DNA of 64,000 bases. It comes from Desulfotomaculum nigrificans DSM 574 (GTDB lineage: Bacteria > Bacillota > Desulfotomaculia > Desulfotomaculales > Desulfotomaculaceae). The translations under genes were made by a program, and so were the position numbers. Positions 18,240 through 27,152 of the stretch are shown here, piece after piece. Where the stretch lies: contig NZ_KI912183.1 in the NCBI RefSeq assembly GCF_000189755.2, forward strand, positions 1,304,257-1,368,256. Reading direction: 5' to 3'. Within the stretch, counting starts at the first letter, position 1, and each line of letters starts with the position of its first letter. The notes under the pieces were generated by a model, which was given only the letters and a program-made list of their open reading frames with translations, was not told the DNA's origin and made no database searches.

Positions 18240-18639
18240 AAGCGCTTATCCCTCCTTCAAATATCCTAAAGTATTTAGGGAATCTTTATATTGAAATACT
18301 GCATCCCTCCCCCGCGATAATGGCCAGCTCTGACCGGAAGACTCAACACATTGGCAGGAAGCGAGGATAGTCCCCTCTTCCTGAATTTTTTTCCAGTGGC
18401 ATACATTAACATTAATATATATATGACTGACTAATTATTTTATGACTAAATTATTGTAATGAAACATACATTTGGCAGGTATATGATATTATCCTTAGTT
18501 TTAAGCATATTTTAAATTTGTCCCTTTATGACTGTGCAGCATAACATTTCATTGGGAAAATTGATAAATATTGTCACACCTATCAGTCACGTTCCATATA
18601 TTGGACTATAAAAAATTAACTTAAAGGAGCGATTAACTG
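18240..18639. other. 400-base divergent intergenic region with an orphan terminator
   Basis: AT-rich spacer between spoIVA (-) and a small plus-strand gene. At 18356-18382 AGGAAG-CGAGGA pairs with TCCCCTCTTCCT (two mismatches), followed by seven T (18386-18392), a plus-strand terminator with no recognised gene before it. The sequence CATATATT (18595-18602) ahead of the small gene resembles a sigma-E -10, but no matching -35 was found. Confidence 0.4.
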
Positions 18640-18822
18640 ATGGGATACGGATTTGGTCCCGGGGTTGGTAAGCCCGGCAAGAAGCCGGTACAGGAAAAGC
18701 ATCCGGTTAAACCGCCTGTGGCAGAAAAACCGCCAGCCCCCAATAAGCCGAAAAAAGCTAATAAACCGCCTTTCCCCTTTGATTTTGGTGCATTTATTCC
18801 CGGTAACAAGTGGAATAAATAA
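18640..18822 (+). CDS. small proline/lysine-rich protein, possibly spore-associated
   Basis: 60 residues, starting at ATG 18640 behind AAAGGAG. The composition is striking: a Gly-rich N-terminus (MGYGFGPGVGKPGKK), then a Pro/Lys/Ala tract with KPP-type repeats, ending in a hydrophobic FPFDFGAFIPG patch. There is no membrane segment. It has its own terminator and lies divergently from spoIVA, which hints at a spore-coat or cortex role; the family was not recognised and the function is unknown. Confidence 0.65.
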   Translation: MGYGFGPGVGKPGKKPVQEKHPVKPPVAEKPPAPNKPKKANKPPFPFDFGAFIPGNKWNK

Positions 18823-18843
18823 ATCTGGTGGAAGAAATAAAAA

Positions 18844-18876
18844 AGCAGGGCCTGCGACCGGTCCTGCTAGTTTTTT
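18844..18876 (+). terminator. terminator of the small Pro/Lys-rich gene
   Basis: AGCAGG (18844-18849) pairs with CCTGCT (18863-18868), followed by AGTTTTTT. Confidence 0.7.
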
Positions 18877-18904
18877 AAGAAAGGTTTATGATACTTCTTG
18901 ATAT

Positions 18905-19945
18905 TTAATTATGCAAAGTCCAACTGATATTGCCACCCGTCACTTCTTCCAATTCCAGTTTTTTGCCCCGGCTCATTAAATTAAGTACGGCTTCCCGGGG
19001 GGTCAGGTTGTTAAAGAGGACCTGGTAGATCTGGTCGGTAATAGGCATCTCGATTCCCTGGCGCCGGGCCAATTGCCAGGCCACTTTGGTGGTTCTGACT
19101 CCCTCCACCACCATCTGCACGCTGGCCACCGCTTCGGCTAAGGATTTGCCTTTACCAATCTCAATACCGCACCGGCGGTTACGGCTGTGCATACTGGTGC
19201 AGGTAACAATCAGGTCACCTACTCCGGCCAGGCCGGCAAAGGTTAGCAAATTGGCTCCCATACTAAAGCCCAGGCGGGTAATTTCTGCCAGTCCCCGGGT
19301 CATCATAGCCGCCTTGGTGTTGTCGCCAAAGCCCAGTCCGTCCGCCACTCCGGTACCCAGGGCAATGATGTTCTTTAAGGCGCCGCCCAGCTCCACCCCC
19401 ACCACGTCCGGGTTAGTGTATACTCTAAAATTGGGTGACATAAACAGGTCCTGGACCAATTCAGCGGTGGCCAGGTTACGGGAGGCTGCCACCACTGCAG
19501 TGGGGATATTGCGACCCACTTCTTCGGCGTGGCTGGGGCCGGAAAGTACCACGTAACGGTCGAGAGCCGCTTCTCCTGCTTCCTCAGCGTAAACCTGGGA
19601 CAGTCTTAAAAGTGTGCTTTCATCTAAACCCTTGGCCACATTAATGATGGTGGCATCAGGTCGGATCAAAGGCCATGATTTGATTAGTAAATCCCTGAAA
19701 CAGTGGGATGGTACAGCAAACACCACCACTTGCGCATCAAATAATACCTTTTCTAAGTCGGTCTCTGCCGTAATCCCGGGGTGTAGAGTGATACCCGGCA
19801 GGTACCGGCTATTTTCTCCCTGGTTGATCAGGTCGGCCAGTTCCTGCCGGCGGGACCAGAGAACCACCCTCATATTCTTCTGGGCTAAGACTAAGGCCAG
19901 GGCGGTGGCCCAACTGCCGGCTCCGACCATGGCGACTTTGGTCAC
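18905..19945 (-). CDS. gpsA: NAD(P)-dependent glycerol-3-phosphate dehydrogenase
   Basis: 346 residues. Makes sn-glycerol 3-phosphate from dihydroxyacetone phosphate for phospholipids. The N-terminal Rossmann motif [11 protein letters not shown], the VAKGL segment and the GNNTKAA-like [14 protein letters not shown] active-site helix are present. The start is GTG 19945 behind GGGGGGAG. It is followed closely upstream on the strand by plsY (15 bases), which uses its product, so the two form a phospholipid-synthesis pair. Confidence 0.95.
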   Translation of the reverse strand: MTKVAMVGAGSWATALALVLAQKNMRVVLWSRRQELADLINQGENSRYLPGITLHPGITAETDLEKVLFDAQVVVFAVPSHCFRDLLIKSWPLIRPDATIINVAKGLDESTLLRLSQVYAEEAGEAALDRYVVLSGPSHAEEVGRNIPTAVVAASRNLATAELVQDLFMSPNFRVYTNPDVVGVELGGALKNIIALGTGVADGLGFGDNTKAAMMTRGLAEITRLGFSMGANLLTFAGLAGVGDLIVTCTSMHSRNRRCGIEIGKGKSLAEAVASVQMVVEGVRTTKVAWQLARRQGIEMPITDQIYQVLFNNLTPREAVLNLMSRGKKLELEEVTGGNISWTLHN

Positions 19946-19960
19946 ACTTCTCCCCCCTAT

Positions 19961-20563
19961 CTATGATTTCTTCTGTCCGACTTTAAACTCAGTACCGGCC
20001 ATTAATCTCTTTATGTTAGACCGGTGTTTAAATATGGCCAGGGCGGCCACCAGAACGGCAAACAGTAAGTAATACTTGCTATAGTTTAAGACGGCCATCC
20101 AAACAGGGATAGTAATGGCTGCCATAATAGAAGCCAGCGAAACATAGCGGCTAAGGGCCAGGGTGAGCAGCCAAACCAGCAGGCACAGCAGCAAAGCTTT
20201 GGGGGCGATGGCCAGCACCGCCCCGGCACCGGTGGCGATAATCTTGCCCCCTTTAAAGCCCAGCCAAACAGGCCAGCTATGACCGGCCATGGCCGCGACG
20301 GCCGCCGCCAGTACCATCAGGTCGGTCTGGCCGGTTTGTTTGGCCAATAAAACAGCTGCCGCCCCCTTTAACACATCCAGGCAAAAAACAATAATGCCGG
20401 GACCTTTACCCAGGGTCCGCCAGACATTGGTGGTGCCGATATTGCCACTGCCGTATTGGCGGATATCGATCCCTTTCCACAGGCGGGCCAGCAAGTAGCC
20501 GAAGGGAATGGAGCCCATTAAATAGGCTGCCAAAATAATTAGTAAGGTAGTTAAACTAAACAA
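19961..20563 (-). CDS. plsY: glycerol-3-phosphate acyltransferase PlsY
   Basis: Integral membrane acyltransferase that puts the first acyl chain on glycerol 3-phosphate from acyl phosphate. 200 residues from TTG 20563, seven bases after GGAGGA; a longer frame reaches into the intergenic repeat and is rejected. Multiple hydrophobic segments are seen; conserved motifs are GSIPFGYLLARLWKGIDIR, YGSGNIGTTN and the GFKGGKIIATGAG region. It sits in the der-plsY-gpsA-spoIVA order. Confidence 0.93.
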   Translation of the reverse strand: MFSLTTLLIILAAYLMGSIPFGYLLARLWKGIDIRQYGSGNIGTTNVWRTLGKGPGIIVFCLDVLKGAAAVLLAKQTGQTDLMVLAAAVAAMAGHSWPVWLGFKGGKIIATGAGAVLAIAPKALLLCLLVWLLTLALSRYVSLASIMAAITIPVWMAVLNYSKYYLLFAVLVAALAIFKHRSNIKRLMAGTEFKVGQKKS

Positions 20564-20607
20564 AACCGACTCCTCCGAAAAAACTCTTGTTAAATAACAA
20601 TCAACAA

Positions 20608-20733
20608 GACCCCAAAGCCCTTTCCCAAAGTCAAAAAGCGAACAGCGAACAGCGAAAAGCAGGACCCCAGAGGAATACCCCATCGGCCAATAGCTAACAG
20701 CTAATGGCTAACGGCTAGACCCCAGAGCAATGC
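20608..20733. repeat. heptad-type intergenic repeat, copy 1
   Basis: Contains GACCCCAAAG, a run of 7-base units (AGCGAAC, AGCGAAC, AGCGAAA at 20637-20657), CAGGACCCCAGAGGAATACC, a second run of AGCTAAC-like units and another GACCCCAGAG. Same building blocks, in either orientation, recur at 29832, 32944, 43505, 48687 and 61084. It lies between plsY and der. Confidence 0.75.
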
Positions 20734-20740
20734 CTGTAAG

Positions 20741-22069
20741 CTACTGCTGCTCCTTCCCTTCCCTTTTACGCGGGAAAATCCTAATGGGTGTACCTTCAAA
20801 GCCGTAGTTTTCTCTAAGCTGGTTTTCCAGGTACCGCTCATAGGAAAAATGCATCAGCTCCGGTTCGTTGACAAATAAAATGAAAGTAGGTGGCTTGACA
20901 CCGCCCTGGGTGGCATAGAATATCTTCAATTTTTTATGCTTGTCCCCGGGCGGCGGGGTGGCCTGGGTGGCCTCGCGGATCAGGTTGTTCAGGTCCGCAG
21001 TTGGTATCCGCCGGCCGGCCTGTTCGGCCACAAAGTCCACCATTTCCAATACTTTAGGTACTCTTTGTTTGGTTAAGGCCGAGATATACAGGGTAGGGGC
21101 ATAGCTTAAAAAGGACAGTTCCTCCCTGATTTTCTTTTCAAACTTGTTCATAGTCTTATCATCTTTTTCAATTAGATCCCATTTATTAACCACCAGGATA
21201 ATGGCCTTACCTTTTTCATGGGCATAGCCCACAATCCTTTTATCCTGCTCGGTTACCCCTTCGGTGGCGTCCAGCAGCATGAGGGCCACGTCACAACGAT
21301 CTATGGCCCTGAGGGCCCGCACCACACTGTATCTCTCGGCGGGCAGGTCAATCCGGTTACGGCGCCGCATACCGGCGGTATCCACAATTACATAGCTCTT
21401 ACCGTTGCGTTCAAAGGGTGAATCAATGGCGTCTCTGGTGGTGCCGGGGATATTACTTACGATAACCCGTTCTTCCCCTAAAATGGCATTAACCAGGGAT
21501 GACTTACCCACGTTGGGTCGACCTATGACGGCAATGCGGATGGTATCCGGCGGGTAGGGATCTTCCTCCTGTTCCGGCAGCAATTTAACCAGCTCATCCA
21601 GCAAATCACCGGTGTTTAATCCCTCGGCAGCAGAAATAGGAATGGGATCACCCAACCCCAGCCGGTAAAAGTCATAATAGGGGATTTTGGCCAGGTCAAA
21701 CTGTTCTACCTTGTTGGCGGCCAGCAGCACCGGTTTATCCGTTAGGCGCAGCACCTTTGCTACTTCTTCATCGGTGGTGGTTAACCCGGCCCGGGCATCC
21801 ACCACAAAAATAACGGCATCGGCCTCGCGCATGGCCAGTTCAGCTTGTTTTCTAATTTGTGAGGTAATGACATCTTCAGCAAAATCCAATCCCCCGGTGT
21901 CAACCAGGGTAAATTCACGTCCCTGCCACTCGGCATCTTGATAAAGCCGGTCCCGGGTCACGCCGGGCATGTCCTCAACAATGGCAATCCGGGACCCCAC
22001 AATACGGTTAAACAACATGGACTTACCCACGTTAGGGCGGCCCACAATGGCAACAATCGGTTTGGGCAA
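20741..22069 (-). CDS. der: ribosome biogenesis GTPase Der
   Basis: 442 residues, essential double-GTPase needed for 50S assembly. Two G domains: the first starts [16 protein letters not shown] with DTGGL and NKVE; the second (~177 onward) has [20 protein letters not shown] and NKWD; a KH-like C-terminal domain ends in a basic tail. The first P-loop has Met where Thr is usual after GKS, which should not abolish binding. The start is TTG 22069 with a weak ribosome site (AGAAGGGGG). Confidence 0.95.
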   Translation of the reverse strand: MPKPIVAIVGRPNVGKSMLFNRIVGSRIAIVEDMPGVTRDRLYQDAEWQGREFTLVDTGGLDFAEDVITSQIRKQAELAMREADAVIFVVDARAGLTTTDEEVAKVLRLTDKPVLLAANKVEQFDLAKIPYYDFYRLGLGDPIPISAAEGLNTGDLLDELVKLLPEQEEDPYPPDTIRIAVIGRPNVGKSSLVNAILGEERVIVSNIPGTTRDAIDSPFERNGKSYVIVDTAGMRRRNRIDLPAERYSVVRALRAIDRCDVALMLLDATEGVTEQDKRIVGYAHEKGKAIILVVNKWDLIEKDDKTMNKFEKKIREELSFLSYAPTLYISALTKQRVPKVLEMVDFVAEQAGRRIPTADLNNLIREATQATPPPGDKHKKLKIFYATQGGVKPPTFILFVNEPELMHFSYERYLENQLRENYGFEGTPIRIFPRKREGKEQQ

Positions 22070-22127
22070 AGGGTTGTTCCCCCTTCTCTGTATTTTCTGT
22101 CTACAGTTTGACCGGCCGGGCCGGGCT

Positions 22128-23438
22128 TTAATCCGCCAGTATAGTCTCCACCATCTGCTGCGGGCCCGTTACCGCCCTGACCGGTACTTTCAGCCAGTGT
22201 TCTATATCGGCTAAAGTTAGATCATCCAAAAACACGTCTTCTTCGTCCCGCAGCACCACCGAGGGTAATATCAAAAAGTCCCCGATGTCTTTACCGGTCA
22301 GAGCATCAATGATATCCTGACCGGTGAGCAGGCCGGTGACAGTTACAGTTTCACCAAAAAATTTATTTGGCACCACCACCAGCTTTACCTTAAGCCCTTT
22401 AATTTGATTTAACCGGTCAGCCACCTGCTGCAATATTTTAGCGGCGGATACACCTGTAACCATGGTCACGGTGCGGGGCTTTAGCATCTGCCGGGGCAGG
22501 TCCTGCTCAGCCAGTTCCCATTCATCCCAAAAAAGCCGTACCAGGCCCACCCCGTTTTCCGTCTGGGGAAAATCAGCGTAATACTCAGCCGGGGGAATGG
22601 GTTTTTCGGCCAACAGGAAAAATTCATCTGAGGCATAGACAAAGGGATAATCCCACCGGGCCAGAAATTTCTGCCGGTAATTTTCTACGGTAGCCACAAC
22701 TCCGGCCGCTTCTTCTTTAGTAAATGTTCTTATAGTATGCAGGCCTTCCCGGAATTTTGTTATTCCCACCGGCACCACCGCCAGGGAATGCACCCGGGGC
22801 CAGAGACCGGCCAGGTCAGTTATGGTGCGCTCCATTTCCTGGCCATCGTTGACCCCCGGGCACAATACCGCTTGGGTATGCATTTCTATGCCACCGGCGG
22901 CCAATTGCCGTAATTGATCCATAATCTTACCGGCATGCCGGTTATTCAACATGCGGCGTCTTAGTTCGGGGTTGGTGGTGTGTACCGAGATGTATAACGG
23001 GCCCATTTTTTGGTGGATGATTCTTTGCAATTCCTCGTCTTTTACGTTAGTCAAGGAAATAAAGTTGCCCTGCCAAAAGGAAAGGCGGTAATCATCATCC
23101 CTGATATATAAAGTGGGCCTCATATTAGGGGCCATTTGATCCACAAAGCAAAACATGCAGCGGTTATGGCAGGTCCTGGTGGGACCAAAGGCATGCTCAC
23201 CAAAATCTAAGCCCAGGTCCTCTTCATAATCCTTCTCAATCTCCAGTTCCCAGGCCTCTCCTGCACCGGTTAACACCCCGGCCACCAGTTCTTCCGCGGC
23301 TATGAGAAAACGATAGTCGATGATGTCCCGGACCGGCTGCCGGTTAATGGATAACAGCCTGTCCCCGGGCTTTAGCCCCAGTTCGGCGGCAATACTGTTT
23401 GGTTCTACGGCGGTAATTAATAATCCCTGGTTTTTCAT
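22128..23438 (-). CDS. radical SAM protein with PDZ and DUF512 domains
   Basis: 436 residues. An N-terminal PDZ-like segment ([25 protein letters not shown]), then a radical-SAM cluster motif [12 protein letters not shown] at residues ~90-101, an [10 protein letters not shown] segment, and a C-terminal DUF512 region. Family members are widespread in Firmicutes and cyanobacteria but their substrate is not established. The start is ATG 23438 behind AGGGAGAT. It lies directly upstream of der in a likely operon. Confidence 0.85.
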   Translation of the reverse strand: MKNQGLLITAVEPNSIAAELGLKPGDRLLSINRQPVRDIIDYRFLIAAEELVAGVLTGAGEAWELEIEKDYEEDLGLDFGEHAFGPTRTCHNRCMFCFVDQMAPNMRPTLYIRDDDYRLSFWQGNFISLTNVKDEELQRIIHQKMGPLYISVHTTNPELRRRMLNNRHAGKIMDQLRQLAAGGIEMHTQAVLCPGVNDGQEMERTITDLAGLWPRVHSLAVVPVGITKFREGLHTIRTFTKEEAAGVVATVENYRQKFLARWDYPFVYASDEFFLLAEKPIPPAEYYADFPQTENGVGLVRLFWDEWELAEQDLPRQMLKPRTVTMVTGVSAAKILQQVADRLNQIKGLKVKLVVVPNKFFGETVTVTGLLTGQDIIDALTGKDIGDFLILPSVVLRDEEDVFLDDLTLADIEHWLKVPVRAVTGPQQMVETILAD

Positions 23439-23507
23439 AAATTATCTCCCTGTGGACGTACTGCCTCAATTATCCACCATCCACCACGCATTAGTCAAGG
23501 TGTTGCC

Positions 23508-23690
23508 TTAGTGTTGCACAATCAAGTAGGTGCCATTCCCCAGGTCATGGACCATGGCATGTAAAATATTGGCCATCAGACGGGCCAGTCTTTCCCGTTC
23601 TGCCTCATCACCGGCAATAATTACCGGGATGTCCCCCTTCACCTTATCCGGGTCAAGGGTAATGGCAGCAACTATGGTATCTTTACTCAC
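23508..23690 (-). CDS. capping complex subunit for YIEGIA
   Basis: 60 residues from GTG 23690, eight bases after GGAGG. It resembles the small protein that accompanies YIEGIA-domain membrane proteins (VAAITLDPDKVKGDIPVIIAGDEAERERLA). It is soluble with no cysteine motif. Its gene follows the YIEGIA gene by 20 bases, and the pairing itself supports the call. Molecular function is not known to me. Confidence 0.75.
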   Translation of the reverse strand: MSKDTIVAAITLDPDKVKGDIPVIIAGDEAERERLARLMANILHAMVHDLGNGTYLIVQH

Positions 23691-23710
23691 CTTTAACGCC
23701 TCCCCCGCTA

Positions 23711-24601
23711 TTAATCTGCCGCATAGCGGCCGGCCTTCGATTTCAACGGGCGAGATCCGGAGCTTTCCAGTACCGGCGTCCTTTTCACAGCGGCAATGAG
23801 GGCCTTCATATCCGGTTCGTTAGGTAAAATATAAAATCCTACCTCACCGGTATCAAGGTCTTTGCGCAGTATGGGAGTGAATTCCGGTGTGTCAATATCT
23901 TTCTTGACCCCTAAAATGGTGGCAGCCGTATAAGCAATGGCCTGTCTTTGCCCCATATCGTGAATGGCCGCCCGGGCGTCATCGTTTTTCGGCTTAATTA
24001 TCACGCCCAATGCCTCTTTTTGTATTTTCTCGCGGCTATCCTTCAGGCCCACGGCCATGATACCGATGTGATTAACATGCAGTATATTATTCTTAAAACT
24101 AATTTCCGCCGGTACTACTTCACAAATGTTACCTATGACATCACCGGTCTTGAAAACTAAACTTATTATGATCAGCAAAATTCCTCCTGTCACCCCGGCC
24201 ACCGGGCCTAAAAACCAGGCCGTGAGGGCAGACAAAAAGGCAGTAATCATGACTAAGTAATTGCGGGCCTCAAAAGTTCTGGCAATGCCTTCTATATAAT
24301 TTTTGCCCCGCTGTACCAGTTCAGCCTCTTCCAGGCTTTCCAGGGTTTGCCGTTCCATATTTCTTATTTCCCTGAACTGCTGGGCGGCCAGAGCCAAAAA
24401 AGTAAAGGCGGCATAATCCTGTTTTAACAGGGCCGGTACAGCAATGGCACCCAAAGCAGAGGCAATAAAGCCCAGTGAAAGGTGGGTCACAAAGCCATGG
24501 GGGTAGCCGGGGTACTGCCGATAGTCCACTCTTATCAGCACTACCCGGGTGAGAAAACCCGTTGCAATGCCAATACCGGTGACCACAAGGTATTTCTCCA
24601 T
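23711..24601 (-). CDS. YIEGIA family membrane protein
   Basis: 296 residues. Carries the diagnostic NYIEGIARTFEARNY stretch around residues 103-117. Hydrophobic segments near 4-22, 40-60, 68-85 and two around 115-150 suggest four or five membrane spans, followed by a soluble C-terminal domain of ~140 residues. Families of this type occur in spore-forming Firmicutes and the locus is next to spoIIP, so a sporulation role is plausible but unproven. Confidence 0.78.
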   Translation of the reverse strand: MEKYLVVTGIGIATGFLTRVVLIRVDYRQYPGYPHGFVTHLSLGFIASALGAIAVPALLKQDYAAFTFLALAAQQFREIRNMERQTLESLEEAELVQRGKNYIEGIARTFEARNYLVMITAFLSALTAWFLGPVAGVTGGILLIIISLVFKTGDVIGNICEVVPAEISFKNNILHVNHIGIMAVGLKDSREKIQKEALGVIIKPKNDDARAAIHDMGQRQAIAYTAATILGVKKDIDTPEFTPILRKDLDTGEVGFYILPNEPDMKALIAAVKRTPVLESSGSRPLKSKAGRYAAD

Positions 24602-24635
24602 TAAATCACCACTCTCGCAGGTTGTCCATAACTCA

Positions 24636-24665
24636 AAAGATTGCCGCCCGGGGGCGGCAATCTTT
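24636..24665 (-). terminator. terminator of spoIIP
   Basis: AAAGATTGCCGCC (24636-24648) pairs with GGCGGCAATCTTT (24653-24665) immediately past the spoIIP stop; T/A tract short. Confidence 0.75.
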
Positions 24666-24666
24666 G

Positions 24667-25944
24667 CTAATCCTCTGTTACATCGTCCCGATGATCTATT
24701 ACGGCCCGGTCGGCCTGATCATGATAGGCCTGCTGCGTTATCTTACTGTCCCGGGGTTTTTTAGCGGCGCCGGTTCTTTTCTTAACGGGCCCCAGGTAGT
24801 TGGTAAATTCTTTGCCAATGCTGCTCAAGCGGTCGCCGACTCCTTTCAGACTGCCGGTGCTTATTAATAGGAAGCCGCCGCCCAGCACCAGAGTTAAACC
24901 TAAAATCCAACCCACAGCCCGCCAGCCGCTGCGACCGGCTGCTCTATCGGTTAAAGCTGACCTGCCGGTCGGCCCTGTGGCCGGGCCGCCCTGGATACCC
25001 AGGACAGTGGGCACAGCATCGGCAAATAAGGCTATCCCCCGTTCGGCTTCACCCTTGGTGTTGGTATGGGTACCTGCTTCTATCAATAAGGCAGTGGGAG
25101 ATAAGTCCTGGTTGTAATTACCCCTGGCCATAAAGATCTCTTTGACAATACCGGGATGTACCTTATTGGCGTAGGCCATCATTCTTTTGGCAAAATCCAG
25201 GTTGGCTTGCATATTGGGATTTTGCCGACCTACTACCAATCTTAATTTACTTACATCCTTGTTGGCAATGGTAGCTCTGTAGTAACCGGCGTCGGGAATG
25301 CCATCCCGGTGCACGTCAAATATGGCAATGGGATTTTGTTTCAGCAACCTCATGGCGGTTGGCCGGGAACGCTGGTAAGCCGAGTTATCATGGGGGTCAT
25401 GGGGTGTCTTATCATATAAAACATTGCTGCCGGTTTTTTGCCGCAGTTTATTGACAAAGGACTGCCCCACGCCGTAGATACCGCCCTTAAAGGGAATATT
25501 GGCGGAACCGTCGCTGGGTACATAGGCCTCATCGGTGTGGGTGTGATAAACCCCCACCGTACCTTTTTTAGCGGTGGCTGCAGCCAGGGCCAGATTTTCA
25601 TCGTTGAAATAGCCAATCCAGGCCAGCAAATCTTTATCGTAGCCCAGCGATTTGGCCACGGCCTTGTCCCGGTCCACGTTGATCACCCGGTAATGTTTAC
25701 CTTCATAATTGATAATCTCGTCTCCTACGGCTACACCCCGGCAAACCTGGCTGATGACATTTCCCTTTTCGTCCATAATGTTAACTGCTTTACCCACCAG
25801 GTGGTCAGGCTCTTCGCTGCTCAAAATAGAAGCCGGGTTCCAGGCCGGTACTATCCGGGGAGCCAAATCCAGGTGACTGACAATACCCAGGCCTGCCAAC
25901 AATATGCCTACACTTAAGATAATGGCAAAGGATTTAGTCTTCAA
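24667..25944 (-). CDS. spoIIP: stage II sporulation protein P (peptidoglycan amidase/endopeptidase) family
   Basis: 425 residues from TTG 25944, nine bases after GGAGG; GTG 25953 overlaps that site. An N-terminal membrane segment (~residues 5-25) precedes the extracellular catalytic domain with zinc-site-like motifs VYHTHTDEAY, DVHRDG and LIEAGTHTN; a second hydrophobic span lies near the C-terminus (AVGWILGLTLVLGGGFLL). SpoIIP cuts septal peptidoglycan so the mother cell can engulf the forespore. The start overlaps the DUF1614 gene by 11 bases. Confidence 0.88.
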   Translation of the reverse strand: MKTKSFAIILSVGILLAGLGIVSHLDLAPRIVPAWNPASILSSEEPDHLVGKAVNIMDEKGNVISQVCRGVAVGDEIINYEGKHYRVINVDRDKAVAKSLGYDKDLLAWIGYFNDENLALAAATAKKGTVGVYHTHTDEAYVPSDGSANIPFKGGIYGVGQSFVNKLRQKTGSNVLYDKTPHDPHDNSAYQRSRPTAMRLLKQNPIAIFDVHRDGIPDAGYYRATIANKDVSKLRLVVGRQNPNMQANLDFAKRMMAYANKVHPGIVKEIFMARGNYNQDLSPTALLIEAGTHTNTKGEAERGIALFADAVPTVLGIQGGPATGPTGRSALTDRAAGRSGWRAVGWILGLTLVLGGGFLLISTGSLKGVGDRLSSIGKEFTNYLGPVKKRTGAAKKPRDSKITQQAYHDQADRAVIDHRDDVTED

Positions 25945-26737
25945 GACGATCACCCTCCTTACTGTCCAGGGCTTTTTGGGTCCCGCTGTCCAGGTTTATC
26001 CTTTGCTCCCGGTCGGCCGGCATTTTATCCCGCTCCTGACTTTCTCTAAACTCGGGCTTTTTTAAACCGGCCAACAGGGCATCCGGTTTGCCTTTAGAGG
26101 AAGGCCCCCCCTGCAGTCTTTCTCTGGTCTCCCCAATCAGATCGGCCAGTAGAATGGCCAAAATTCCCGAAATAACAATGGCATCAAAAACTCCGGCCCC
26201 GCCAATACTCTTGGTGGCATTGACAGCATTGTTCCGCAGCATATAACCATAATTAGCCAGGTCCGCCAATATTACCCCCAGAGTGGCCCCAATGAAGGCA
26301 CTGCGGCGGGAACGTCCGGCGATATAGGCAATAACTGCGGCAACTATGGGATAAAGGTAGAGGGCATCCACAAAACCATAGCGACCCGCCGGTTCGGGTA
26401 GTCCGGTCATTAGCCGGGAACCGATAAACCAGATGGCCAGAGCAGTTAAGGCGGTGGCTAAAAGTGCCCGTCCCACCTCTTTGCCGGTACCGGCCCTGGC
26501 CAGCAGGTAGATGGATAAAGCCACCGGAATCACAGCCCCACCCAGGTTAACTGTCATGGGCACCCGCAGACCCGGAATGGGAATATCAATAAAGCTGCCC
26601 ACGATAATGGCCAGGATGACGCCCAGGGCTCCTTTATCGGATAATCTCATCCGGTCCAGGGCCCGCTGTGCCAGGCCAAAATAAATCAGCAGTGATACCG
26701 CAATCAGCACAATAAGTCCCAGCGGAAAACGTGTCAT
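25934..26737 (-). CDS. DUF1614 family membrane protein
   Basis: 267 residues with about seven predicted membrane spans over residues 1-210 (LIVLIAVSLLIYFGLA, LGVILAIIVGSF and others) and a hydrophilic, highly charged C-terminal tail. It contains SIGGAGVFDAIVISGILA, a segment typical of the family. Function is unknown. It overlaps spoIIP, which suggests a linked role in sporulation or envelope work. Confidence 0.78.
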   Translation of the reverse strand: MTRFPLGLIVLIAVSLLIYFGLAQRALDRMRLSDKGALGVILAIIVGSFIDIPIPGLRVPMTVNLGGAVIPVALSIYLLARAGTGKEVGRALLATALTALAIWFIGSRLMTGLPEPAGRYGFVDALYLYPIVAAVIAYIAGRSRRSAFIGATLGVILADLANYGYMLRNNAVNATKSIGGAGVFDAIVISGILAILLADLIGETRERLQGGPSSKGKPDALLAGLKKPEFRESQERDKMPADREQRINLDSGTQKALDSKEGDRLED

Positions 26738-26825
26738 AAGCCTGCCTCCTTGAATTCATTTCTTTATAATCTAAAAAATAGATTGCCCTGTGATGGGTAT
26801 TTTATACAGGGTTTGCCATGGACAT

Positions 26826-26855
26826 AAAAAAACGGCTGCCATTTAAGGCAGTCGT
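26826..26855 (-). terminator. terminator, minus strand
   Basis: Read on minus, ACGACTGCC and GGCAGCCGT form a stem with a 6-base loop followed by TTTTTT (26831-26826). It closes transcription coming from the ispH/rpsA side and separates it from the DUF1614-spoIIP unit. Confidence 0.8.
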
Positions 26856-26901
26856 TGACCTAAAAGTTTAGCCTCTTTAAGTTTGGTTTGCTTATCTAGC
26901 C

Positions 26902-27118
26902 GCAGGGACTTCTATTATCCACCGTTCACCCCGATCTCCGCACCGAAAAGACTAGGACTCACTTCCGGGCAAAAACCGGTCGCCCTCCACGCGCCGTCCT
27001 GGCGCGATCGGGCTAACGCGCACTTCCTGTGCGCGTTCCCAGTTTTCTGCCCTCCGTTCGTCAAGTCTTTTGGCGGTGCTCCGATAGGGGTTCACTCTTG
27101 GATAACAGAAGTCCCTGC
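26902..27118. repeat. 217-base inverted-repeat element (MITE-like or structured RNA)
   Basis: The ends GCAGGGACTTCTATTATCC (26902-26920) and GGATAACAGAAGTCCCTGC (27100-27118) are inverted repeats with one mismatch, and pairing continues inward imperfectly (AAAAGACT/AGTCTTTT and more) to a central hairpin of GCGCAC/GTGCGC type near 27017-27037. A shorter relative is at 53282-53343. The two frames that span it are shadows of the palindrome. No target-site duplication was identified. Confidence 0.7.
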
Positions 27119-27152
27119 TTACTTCTTGCTTTTTAATTTCTACCAATAAATA

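Noticed and set aside
18240-18400. 6S RNA or SRP RNA in the spoIVA-divergent spacer
   Set aside because: The hairpin and T run are there, but the long closed stem with central bubble of 6S and the SRP core motifs are not.
20608-20733. Short tandem repeats resembling a CRISPR array
   Set aside because: Unit length is 7 bases without unique spacers, and no cas genes occur anywhere in the window.
26883-27149. Open frames on both strands (about 64 and 88 codons) in the 26.9-27.1 kb gap
   Set aside because: They lie within a long palindrome, which produces open frames on both strands; no ribosome site fits.
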